Shown here: piece after piece, positions 55,009 through 64,000 of the stretch
Numbering within the stretch: position 1 is the first letter of the stretch
Layout: each line of letters starts with the position of its first letter
Source: Beverwykella pulmonaria
Lineage: Eukaryota; Ascomycota; Dothideomycetes; Pleosporales; Melanommataceae
Direction: 5' to 3'
Assembly: GCA_001599595.1 (NCBI GenBank)
Contig: BCHH01000016.1
Coordinates: forward strand, 615,901 to 679,900
Length of the DNA: 64,000 nucleotides
The notes under the pieces: model-generated
What the model saw: only the letters and a program-made list of their open reading frames with translations
The model's database searches: none
Told to the model about the DNA's origin: nothing
Translations under genes and position numbers: made by a program

Positions 55009-55811
55009 GGTTTCAGTGGTTGAGGGTGTTGATGAGGCGAGATTCTTGGTATAATATGGGCGGCGGTTGGAGTGTTGTTTTGAGCAGAAGGTAGAGTCTC
55101 GAAGGGTTTATATACTTTATTATCTTTGGCAAAGCTGAGTAAAGGCGTTCTTTCACTTGCCAGAAGGTGGCACGAGGGCAGGTCGAGGGGTTTTTTCTCT
55201 CACCGCTTCACCCAACGTTGGGCGTGAGGGAAGGGAGGGGAAACAGTTGAATACCTATATTCTCACTTCCATAGGTCACTCGAGGAAAGAGGTGGCAACT
55301 GATGACACATTCTGACGACATGAACTCACTGACTGTAGCTGGTTCTACGAAAATGGAAGCGAATGGAGTGTGAATTCACCAAATATGTATACTATTCCCA
55401 ATATATTCATGTGCAGTAGTAAATTACACTCCAAATTGGTCGGCAATCCCACTATTCGTCATATAATCTATTCCATCCATTCAGATACTGCTGTCAAAAC
55501 CTCAAATTCTCCTATCAAGGGGGATGTTATAAAATGGGAGAACTTACGTTGAGAACAGATAGGCGGAATTGCTTGCGACATTAGGTGGCAAGCAATACAG
55601 CAATCTGCTGGCAACCAACAGCTACTAGTACAAACGGAATATGGGCGGTGAGAGTGTACCATGACCGTTGGCCATGAAGACAAACACCCCAAACAGTCAC
55701 GGCGGTCACTCAGTCCTCTTCATTTAGGATTCAAACTCATCTATTTCAGAAATAATGTTATGCTAGTATTAGTCCTCTAATTACTACAGTCAACGCACCT
55801 CACATCTACCT
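55009..55811. other. Intergenic region
   Basis: Upstream of the small secreted gene and downstream of the S28 peptidase. No gene is supported; a 74-codon minus-strand open frame (55468-55692) is unrecognised. Confidence 0.5.
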
Positions 55812-57559
55812 CTACTTTCCCCATCCCTCAACCCACCCCTTTACGGTTCTAATCTCCCACAAATGCGCTTCCTTAATATACCCCGGCTCCGCAGACACAT
55901 TCCTGATCCCTGCCGAATCCCAATGATGTCCCCCACCCGTAATCAGATAACTCGGATGCTCATCAGAACTGAACCTCGGACTCGGCGCTAGATTCGAGTG
56001 GTAGCATAAATCGAGCCAGACATCTGCGTCTCCGTCGATGAGGGCTAGGCGGGGGGCCTGGATGTTCCAGCCGCCATATTTGTTGTACTGGGAGAGTTCG
56101 GGGGTGCGCGGGAGGATGTTGTACTTTCCTGGTGGGAAGGCCCAGGTGCACCATTGTTGGCTAGGACTATCAGTGCTTGTGATAAAAATGGGAAGGAGGA
56201 GGAGCGCACGTGTATGGGATTTGTAGAACACGAGAGATCATCGACGGCCCATGGGGTTTAGCGACTTGATATGCACCCTGCTCCGAGCATGCTTTGACTA
56301 GTCAGACTCTCGCTCGCAAGCATCTTATAGAAGCGGGAAGACTTACTAGAATATAGATACGACCGCCCTGCACCATTTGTAGGATCGGCATAGTAGGTCT
56401 GGTTCTGCGTGCCAAAGCACCCTAGATCCGTACTATCGATCCTTCCACTCTCACACATCGGAACCAGCGTCTTCTTCACGTAATCTGCATATCCACCCAG
56501 TCCCGTCCAGGGCTCGCCGTCCGTGTACTTCGCCAGTGCATAGTCTACCTTCTTAACATCCTCTGGTGCATCAAGATTCGTGACATTTCCACAGAAGTCG
56601 TAAAAGTCTTCCGATCCCTGCCGTGGAAAATCCCAATTCAACTCTTGCCATGTGTTTGTTGGGTAGTTCATGGGTCCTCCGATGGGGAAGGCGATCGTCA
56701 TCGCAAAATCCCTGATATCCTTCAACTCCCCTAGACCGAACACTTCTTTTAATTCCTGAATCCCCTTTTCATTTTTCTTCGTGACGAGCTCATCCATTTT
56801 ATCCACGATGCCGATAATCCTCGCTACGCAATCTGACGGCCCGTACTTGATAATCGGATCGTACCAGTACGGATAAGCAAGTAACGCCTGGGTGGTCGCT
56901 GAACTTCCGATGCCTCCAGCGAAGAGACTGTTATAAGTTTTCATCGTAAACGCAACCTGCGCGCCCGCAAGACTCCCTCCATACATAACCCATGGTGTCC
57001 CCGGCGCCGTCAAATCCCCCTCTATACCCTCAAACTTCACATTCTTCGCAAAATAATCATTATCCGCGATTGTTTGCTCGGTTGTCAAATACAGCAATTC
57101 GTCCGTTGTACTCGAATTAAACGGGTAGGATTCCCCATAATACCGGTTTTCCAGGATGACGCCAAGACCATTGAAGGATTGCATTAGGATCTGGATGATG
57201 CCGGTTTGCAGGTTGGAGAAGCGCGACTCGCCGCTGGTTTCGCCGCCAATGTAGAGGAAGACGGGGCCGCCGGGCTTGTAGTAGGTGGTGTCGAAGAAGT
57301 AACGTTGTTTGAAGGTTCCCTTTGCGTGGGGGTTGTAGCGGGGGTCTTTGGGGAAGTGGTCGATCTGGAATTGGTCAATAGAGAATACAGAGGAAATGGG
57401 TTAAGAGAGTTATACAGGCATGTCAATTGTATGAGCCTTGTAAGCTGCCGAAGCATCTTGTCTCTTCTCGACCCATGATGCTGAGTCTCGGACTGCTAGC
57501 AGTGCGGGTGAAGCTGAAGCTAGCGCAACCAAACTTGTTAGTAGTAACGGGAGCCTCAT
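55812..57559 (-). CDS. Secreted serine peptidase, family S28 (prolyl carboxypeptidase-like)
   Basis: Exons 57559-57416, 57364-56347, 56291-56210 and 56160-55812 give 530 aa. The signal peptide is MRLPLLLTSLVALASASP. The mature start has DMPIDHFPKDPRYNPHA and FLYIGGETSGE, as in S28 enzymes. The nucleophile is in GGSLAGA (serine near residue 178). The Asp is likely in DGDADVWLD and the His in GGGHHWDS near the C-terminus. ENRYYGESYPF and several NxT/S sites are also seen. These enzymes cleave after proline, usually outside the cell at acid pH. All introns are GT-AG, 49-55 nt. Appears complete. Confidence 0.9.
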
Positions 57560-58401
57560 TTTGTGTAAATGTTAAAACTCGAAAATAATAATTCGACCTT
57601 CAGCTTTATAAATGTACCTTGCAGTTGTTCTTGAGGTGCATCTCGCGTATCGACATGGTCTAACAACCACGCTAGACTAGAAATGGAAGGTGCGAGTTGC
57701 TTGGGCCGGTTAAACGGCGAAAGCTTGGGACGGCTTGGGTGAAGCTTATTATTGTTTGCATGTACCTGCCGCATGAGGTCAAGAAGTCACCGTAGACTTG
57801 CCTATCTTCTCGTATATCGGAACCAGAGGGAACGGATAAGGTGAGAGGTGAGAGGTAATGTGAATGATGAAATGGTCAGCTTTGAAGAGGATAAACAATT
57901 CCACAGCGTCACAGAGATCTTGATGGGTTCGAGAGAGTATGAGGACGTGGTTGTTTGGTTAAAACTGTTATACCCGTCGGCTCGCTGTGCTTACTGAAGA
58001 TCTCTGTGCTTCCGGCCGAATAGCTTTTGCTTTTGGCCGAAGCTGAGCTTTTGTCCAAAGCTGAGCTTCTGTCTGATAGCGGTGCCCTCAAACAACTGTT
58101 TGCTGCTTCAGTATACTTTATAGTTTATTTTTATAAACCATCCGTTTTAACAAAAATATTGAAAGTTGGGAAAGGAGATATAACGAGTGTCAAGTTCTGC
58201 AAGACTGTAAGATACACTACAGCTTCGAAAGTTGCAACAGTACTCGACAACGAGACGCTGCTCTTCCCCAAGATGTTTCCCAGACTTGAATATGTCAGCA
58301 AAGCAAATGATGCGCTGTCGAGTTTTCTCGAGGGGTGACGCCGAGAGAAGTGCGCTTTACACTGAAGTTTAGAGTCTATAGACGACCAATGTCGTATGAA
58401 T
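57560..58401. other. Intergenic region with a small AGCTGAGCTT repeat
   Basis: Between two minus-strand genes; includes the S28 promoter. AAGCTGAGCTTYTGTC occurs twice near 58040-58075, each partly self-complementary. Open frames here are unrecognised. Confidence 0.5.
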
Positions 58402-59438
58402 TCAACCAGCACAGGCGTCGAATATGGCAAACATGCCCGTCATTCCCTTGCCCCCCTCTTTCTGTTCGAAAGGAACCTTCCCCTCGTACCACATGCGATT
58501 ATAATCAAGCCCAGCCCAAGCCCATCCCAGCTCTTCAAAAACTCTCATCCCCATCTGGTTACTCCCGAAGACCTCCGCAATCATGCTTCCCTCCTTCTGC
58601 GCAATATTTTCCATAGCCGTATATAACAGCAACAAAGCCTGTGAGTGCGTGTCCGCATAGAGAGGTCCGAAACGATGTCCTTGCTCGCAGCGCCGAACGA
58701 GTATGTATCCAGCAAGCTTGGAATCGCCTTGAGCTTTGGACAAGAGGGCATAGCCGTAGGCGTCTTTCCGGGAGAGTAGCCCCTCTTGCGACCAGTAAGC
58801 CGGTCTGTAGAAGCCGGTGTGGGCAAGATCGACTTGAGCGAGCCACTCAGGGTCGATAAATTTGATGTCCATGATGTGCTCGTCTGTGTTTATGTGTGGA
58901 TCGAGTTTAGCTTTTGGCTTTTCTTTTAGCGAGGGTCGTGTTACAAGCTTGATTGTCGCCTTGACCTCAAAGCCTCGACGTTGGTATGTGTTCCTTTGCT
59001 CCTCGACGCCATCCAAGCCAAGGTAGGTGGTGTTACTCGCTTTGAAGGACGAGAGGAGATCTTTGAAGAGGGCTGCTCCAAGCCTCTTCCCGCGGAATGG
59101 GGGGTTCATGATGAAGAACCCAACCCAACCTGTCCTGTTTGGGTATGTGAAGGCTACGATGCAACCTTCCGGTTTGCCTGTCTCTTTTGGAACAACCATC
59201 AGCCAGTCTTTGCCTTTTCCGGCTGCGTGGTAGTGGGTGGTAGCATCGTCGTGGTCTCGATTCTGAGAAGCGTTAACTGAAGCTGGCAGCGATATAGGTA
59301 CGGAATGGAGGTATAAAGAGAGTTTCGTACCCATCCTAGGTCCTTCATGAGGGGCCACCATAGCTGGGATACTTCCTCGACGGACTCGGCAGGGCGAATC
59401 AGAAAGATGGATTCCGGTTCGACTGGTGTCGCAGACAT
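58402..59438 (-). CDS. GNAT-family N-acetyltransferase with two GNAT-like halves
   Basis: Exons 59438-59331 and 59262-58402, 68-nt GT-AG intron (joins DLGW to NRDHDDATTH), give 322 aa. The N-terminal half has the acetyl-CoA-binding pattern GWVGFFIMNPPFRGKRLGAALF (R/QxxGxG/A-type). The second half has YILVRRCEQGHRFGPLYAD, then a GNAT18-like end VFGSNQMGMRVFEELGWAWAG. The substrate is unknown; such proteins acetylate small amines or peptides. No signal or membrane segment. Divergent from NCS6. Confidence 0.85.
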
Positions 59439-59951
59439 TTGTGCTCTGAAAAGTGGATTTGGCTCGAAAGTGCGGGGGAAATGCTGACGCTTTTATACTC
59501 TAGGAGAGACAACGGTATTAACTCTTCAAGGTCGAATCCCTCTTCTGCTGCTTGTACTTCTATCCAGAAATGGTTATATTAAATGACTATTCATGTACTC
59601 ATGCGATCTATATGCTACAAGTATGCGTAGGGTACTCCGAGTGCCGGAAGTGGGCTGGTTACATTTCGGCGGGGTAGACCAAGTGCATCTTGCACCATAT
59701 GCAACGCTGGACTCGTTTCCGGGAACACAATGGATGCATTGATATTATGATACTAAACTTGAAAAGTAGATTTCGGATATGAAGAACTTGAGGACGTCGC
59801 AGTCTTGTACAAAGCAATTTAAGGATGTTTCTGCCCTGCGGCGATCCCAACTGACTCGCCAACGCCAGCACCCTGACTCAAGCACACGCCAGCCCTCAAA
59901 ATTTCCCCGCCAACTCGTTAATGACTCCCCGCTACACCACTCGACATCAAC
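59439..59951. promoter_or_regulatory. Divergent promoter region of the GNAT gene and NCS6
   Basis: 513 bases between opposite start codons. No specific motif is assigned and no gene lies inside. Confidence 0.4.
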
Positions 59952-61313
59952 ATGGCCCCCTCGCCGTGTGCAATTTGCAAGACGAACCGGGCCCTCATTC
60001 TCCGCCCAAAGGACCACTCCAAGCTCTGCAAGCCGTGCTTCATTAGCGTCTTTGAGACTGAAATCCACCACACCATCACCACAAACTCGCTCTTCCACCG
60101 GGGCGAGCAAATCGCCATCGGGGCTTCAGGCGGTAAAGATAGCACGGTTCTCGCATCGGTCCTCAAGACACTGAATGAGCGCTATGACTACGGCGTCGAG
60201 CTCATCCTGCTCTCCATCGACGAGGGCATCAAGGGATACCGCGATGACTCGCTCGAGACGGTCAAGCGCAATGCGCTTCAGTACGACATGCCGCTGACAA
60301 TCCTTGGATACGATGAGCTCTACGGCTGGACAATGGACCAGGTGGTGGAGCAGGTGGGCAAAAAAGGGAATTGCACGTACTGTGGTGTGTTCAGGCGGCA
60401 GGCGCTGGATCGTGGGGCGGCGAGGTTGGGCGTTCGACATGTTGTTACTGGGCATAACGCGGACGACGTCGCTGAGACAGTGCTCATGAACTGTAAGAAA
60501 TATTATTATGGAAAAGTAGACCAACTTGGTTGACACAAGATGACAGTGCTGCGCGGCGACCTCCCCCGACTTTCGAGAACAACCTCCATCGTCACATCCA
60601 CGCCCTCTGCCGTATCCACAGACCCGAACTCACACACGAACATCAAACGAAGCAAGCCATTAAAGTACGCCTACGAAAAGGAAATCGTACTTTACGCCCA
60701 CCACAAGAACCTCGACTACTTCAGTACCGAGTGCATATACTCGCCCGAAGCCTTCCGGGGAAGCGCCCGAGCTCTAATCAAGAACCTCGAGCGGGTGCGA
60801 CCGAGCGCTATACTTGATGTCGTTCGAAGCGGAGAGGACATGGCGAAGCTAGTACCGGGCAGCGACGAGGGCTGCGGCGGTGTATGTGCCAGTGCTGTTC
60901 CCGCGGCCGAAGAGGAAGACGGTGGTTGCGGGAGCTCAAACGGGCGGACAACAGGCGGCGAAATGGCGACGATGGAACACCAGCTCGCACAGAACGAGGT
61001 TGCAGCCGAAAACGGGCTCGAGGTGGAGATCACGTCCAGCACGGTCGCACCCATACCCATTAAGAAAGGGAAGAAAGCGAAAGGCCAAGCGCCCGCAACA
61101 CGCAAAACAACGAAGCAGGTAATGGGCCAGTGCAAGCGCTGTGGATACCTTTCGAGCCGGGACATCTGCAAAGCGTGCGTGTTACTCGAGGGCTTGAACA
61201 AAAACCGTCCGAAGCATGAAATTCACGTGGGCGACGATGCACAGGGGCATATTGCATCGGACGTTCAGAGGGTTACGAACGGTATCAAGACGACACACAT
61301 CGAAGCGGACTGA
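59952..61313 (+). CDS. NCS6: Cytoplasmic tRNA 2-thiolation protein 1
   Basis: With Ncs2 and Urm1 it thiolates wobble U34 (mcm5s2U) of tRNA-Lys, -Glu and -Gln. Exons 59952-60492 and 60547-61313 give 435 aa; the 54-nt intron restores VLMN then [10 protein letters not shown]-terminal zinc site: CAICKTNRA...LCKPCF. PP-loop: [24 protein letters not shown] and [12 protein letters not shown] follow. C-terminal zinc site: [28 protein letters not shown] low-complexity insertion of about 100 residues ([13 protein letters not shown]...) sits before the C-terminal zinc region, usual for fungal orthologues. Intact. Confidence 0.95.
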
Positions 61314-62251
61314 GCACAACACACATATATATCACACTCCTTGCGCTTTCCGAAATCGAGTACAACCGGCGAGCACACGCAACATGTACACTTTGCATCC
61401 GTACCTCGTCGACCCGCCGTGACCACCTGAGAGGTGGGTGATTCCACCATATTACCCGAAATCGACACCTTTTACTAACTTGTCACGGGAACACAAGCCA
61501 CTTGTACCTCCGTACCTCCCGCCAAGGCCAAGACTTGCTCGCCTGCAAATACCGCCTGGGCTCATGCGACCCGCCACTCTCGCATCCCGAGGGCAAATAT
61601 CCATCACAGACTGATCGACTTCTGAATCAGACTCCGCTCCCTGCGACCATGTGCGAAGTGGCTCGAGAGCTCGTGGGCCATCCCTACATGGGTTCACTTA
61701 GGTCTCGCATGCTGCAGCGCACACGTGCGTGGCAATCTGATTTGCAAGGGTCATTCGCGGCTATCTCGAACGTTGGAGTTCGGCAACACCGCGTGCATGG
61801 TTGTCTCGCCTTACGCAGCGCAACGACCACTTTTTATCTGTGTGCACCACATCCGAATTCGGAGGCACTCATCTCGTCATACCGCTTTGTACACGGCTCG
61901 GAGAATTACATAGTGTGACACATGTGTACCCGTTCACATTCGCTAGCGTCACTGTGCCGTCTTCAAGTCTGCGGTAGTCAGAACACGGCGCTACCATACA
62001 CAGATAAACACAAAAGGAATAAATCATAGAACCACGAGCATGTAGCAATCGTTATTCAACGTCTGCAAAAATTAATGAATTATCCATCCCTGGGGTATAG
62101 GCTCAAACCATCGCCCCAAACTCCAAGTCCAGCCCGTAACACACATGTGTGTCCCATCATTTACACATCTTCCGTGGTCGTCTTGAGTTGACAAAATTCT
62201 TCTCTCGACATCCCCACATTTAAGTGACAGAACCTACGTGTGAACATAATC
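61314..62251. other. Convergent 3' intergenic region
   Basis: Between the ends of NCS6 and the alpha-glucosidase. No gene supported; the 138-codon plus-strand open frame at 61502-61918 is unrecognised. CACATGTGT words recur (61918, 62141). Confidence 0.5.
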
Positions 62252-64000
62252 TCAAACCTCAAACCCCCAACTCCCTACCAACTTCCACGGCCCGTCAACT
62301 TCAATACTCTTCCTCTCTGCATCGAACCTCCCGACACTCCCGGTATTATCCTGCCCCAGAATCACCACCTTACTAACCGTGAGACTCTCCCCACTAGCGC
62401 CCTTATACGCCATATTCCCGCTTGCTGCGAACTTTGTCCCATCCCAACTGAATTCGACCTCGCTGATATCAGGCTGCTTGATACTCTCCCCGTCATCCAA
62501 GTACAACCTCCCCTTCGCCTCTCCATTGCTTCCTGGCGCAACCAGGATGACGAAGTCCTCTTTCCGCAACGCCTTCGTCGTGTTCGCTGAGTTCTGGCGT
62601 AGAGGAAGAATGGTGCCGCCACGGATGTGGATCGGGATATCCGTGTACGTTAGATTCGAGACAGTTACATTTGCTCCCTGGCCTTGGATCTGCTCATGCG
62701 TCCAGTAGTCGTAGAACGTGTCCTTGGGGAGGTAAAACGTAACCGTGTCAGAGTAATCTGCTGTAATGGGCGAGATGAGCAATGCGTCGCCGTAGAACCA
62801 CTGTTCTTGGATACCGAAGGTGTTGGCGTCGGAGGGGTAGAGAAACCACAGTGGGTTAATCATGGGCGCGCCGGTCGTGGTCTGATAGTAGAGCGCCGTG
62901 TACGCGTAGTCGAGGAGCTTGTATCTTGTGTCAATAGCCTTTTTGGCCGCAGCGGCAGTAAGAGGCCATTGATAGAATTCCTGATGTCTGGCGCTGATCT
63001 CGGCGTGGTTGCGGTAGAAGGGCTGGAAGGCACCGAGGAGCGCCCATCGCGCACAGAGCTGCTCGTTCGTGTCTTTGTTGAAGCCACAGACATCTGAGCC
63101 GACGAGGGGCATTTGGTGCATGGATACCCAGCTTAGCATCTGCCGAATCGTGGTGCGGTAATGCTCCCAACTGGACTCGTTGTCACCGAACCAGTGCGTT
63201 ACTTTGCGTCCAGAACCTGCCCATGTGGAGCGTGTAAGGACCAAGGGACGGACGGACGGGCGGCGGCTGAGCATGGAAGTGTGGGTTGTCATTGCCATCA
63301 TGTGGCCGTAGAAGTTGTGTGTGTCGTATTGTCGCGTGCCGTCGTAGTTGGTGTTGTTAGTGTAGATGGTAAAGTCCGGGAGCTTGCCCCGCCAACCATG
63401 GATGTCATATTTCGGCTCAAACCACTCGCGATTTGGCAGACCCTTCATTGTCCCATTGTTAGATTGCCGGGGGTAGATGGGTTTTGCGTTTCTCGCTTTG
63501 ATCATAGCCGCCCCTGAAGGCGTTGGCTGGAAATCCGGTGGAAATCCGGGAATGGGTCGGCCAGTGTTTGGACGGGGTGAGTTTGTTGGTATTGGGGGAT
63601 CGTTCTCGTCCTTAGCTAGCTGCGCAGGGTTGCAGTGGACGTCGCCACAGAAATTAGAGGCTTCGTTCATATCCACCCAAATACCATCGAGGTCGATACC
63701 TGTCTCTGGGTTGAATGCTGTCGCGATCTCGTTGGTCCACCAATCCTGTGTGTTGGGTGCGAACCAATCTGGCCATGCTGCTACACCAGGCCACTGGACG
63801 CCCAGATAATCAGAGCCGTCTGCATTCTTCAGGAAAACACCTTTCTCATGACCGCGGTCGTAGGTTCCGTAGCCATTGACTGCGTGGGTACCAGGGTCAA
63901 GAATAAGGACGTAGCGCTGGTCGCGCTGATGTAGTGTATTTACAAGTTCGCGCATCTTGGCTATTGGAAACCGGTCTGGGTCGGTCGTAAAGTCTTGTCG
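62252..64000 (-). CDS. Alpha-glucosidase / glycoside hydrolase family 31 (partial, 5' end beyond window)
   Basis: Hydrolyses terminal alpha-glucosides (maltose or starch ends, or alpha-xylosides); likely secreted, judging from the fungal family. The frame is open from the right edge to the stop at 62252, about 582 codons. Visible: DFTTDPDRFPIAKMRELVN, DGIWVDMNEASNF with the catalytic nucleophile aspartate, RSTWAGSGRKVTHWFGDNESSWEHY with the acid/base aspartate, VGSDVCGF, and QEQWFYGDALLISPI. The C-terminal beta-sandwich follows (IPIHIRGGTILPL, RLYLDDGES). Many N-glycosylation sites. The N-terminal 300 or so residues lie outside. Confidence 0.93.
   Translation of the reverse strand, partial: RQDFTTDPDRFPIAKMRELVNTLHQRDQRYVLILDPGTHAVNGYGTYDRGHEKGVFLKNADGSDYLGVQWPGVAAWPDWFAPNTQDWWTNEIATAFNPETGIDLDGIWVDMNEASNFCGDVHCNPAQLAKDENDPPIPTNSPRPNTGRPIPGFPPDFQPTPSGAAMIKARNAKPIYPRQSNNGTMKGLPNREWFEPKYDIHGWRGKLPDFTIYTNNTNYDGTRQYDTHNFYGHMMAMTTHTSMLSRRPSVRPLVLTRSTWAGSGRKVTHWFGDNESSWEHYRTTIRQMLSWVSMHQMPLVGSDVCGFNKDTNEQLCARWALLGAFQPFYRNHAEISARHQEFYQWPLTAAAAKKAIDTRYKLLDYAYTALYYQTTTGAPMINPLWFLYPSDANTFGIQEQWFYGDALLISPITADYSDTVTFYLPKDTFYDYWTHEQIQGQGANVTVSNLTYTDIPIHIRGGTILPLRQNSANTTKALRKEDFVILVAPGSNGEAKGRLYLDDGESIKQPDISEVEFSWDGTKFAASGNMAYKGASGESLTVSKVVILGQDNTGSVGRFDAERKSIEVDGPWKLVGSWGFEV

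Noticed and set aside
61502..61918. 138-codon plus-strand open frame between NCS6 and the alpha-glucosidase
   Set aside because: No recognisable content and it lies in a convergent 3' region.

Overview
The window is nuclear DNA of a filamentous ascomycete. The evidence is short spliceosomal introns (about 50-75 nt, mostly GT-AG with CTAAC/CTGAC-like branch sites), secondary-metabolism genes, pogo/Tc1-like and Ty1/copia relics, and fungal housekeeping genes (HIS5, NCS6, MTG2). A dothideomycete is my best guess but is inference only.

Layout. Positions 1-38.4 kb are an accessory, rearranged half. It holds a DHA1 transporter (827-2864), a 628-bp inverted-repeat element (4727-5354), a complete cytochrome P450 once two small 5' exons are added (6012-7935), and a transposon graveyard (about 8.1-11.4 kb: copia and pogo relics plus a 59-bp tandem repeat). 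Next come a secreted berberine-bridge-type oxidase (12809-14636) with a decayed polyketide synthase (PKS) tail beside it (14886-16300), a 90-bp minisatellite (17436-17942), and a foldback structure at the 3' end of an unknown gene (18881-20137). An FHA-kinase gene with a GC-AG intron (20523-22030), a secreted Lys-rich protein with a possible Cys-His deamidase-like core (22843-23914) and an ankyrin protein (25181-26218) follow. An NRPS-like adenylation-thiolation-reductase gene is split by one in-frame TAG (27870-31215). A second PKS tail and a 5'-truncated GPI7-like gene meet head to head at about 33250, and a DHA2 transporter ends this half (36346-38378).

Positions 39.2-64 kb are more conserved: a mucin-like single-pass membrane protein, a short-chain dehydrogenase divergent from mitochondrial GTPase MTG2, a TA-flanked MITE, an intron-bearing tRNA-Glu(CTC), HIS5 with Gcn4/CpcA-type promoter sites, a relic gene with two in-frame stops, a small cysteine-rich secreted protein, an S28 serine peptidase, a GNAT acetyltransferase divergent from the tRNA thiolase NCS6, and a GH31 alpha-glucosidase running off the right edge.

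How the parts relate. The left half looks like the remains of one or two biosynthetic clusters: transporter + P450 + flavin oxidase + PKS tail, and NRPS-like + PKS tail + transporter. In both the PKS has been reduced to its C-terminus, so the tailoring enzymes and exporters may have been re-used or are decaying. The right half is mostly independent metabolic and RNA-modification genes, with several secreted or wall proteins.

Gene models with introns were built by hand from frame continuity and splice signals; exon limits are given in each entry.
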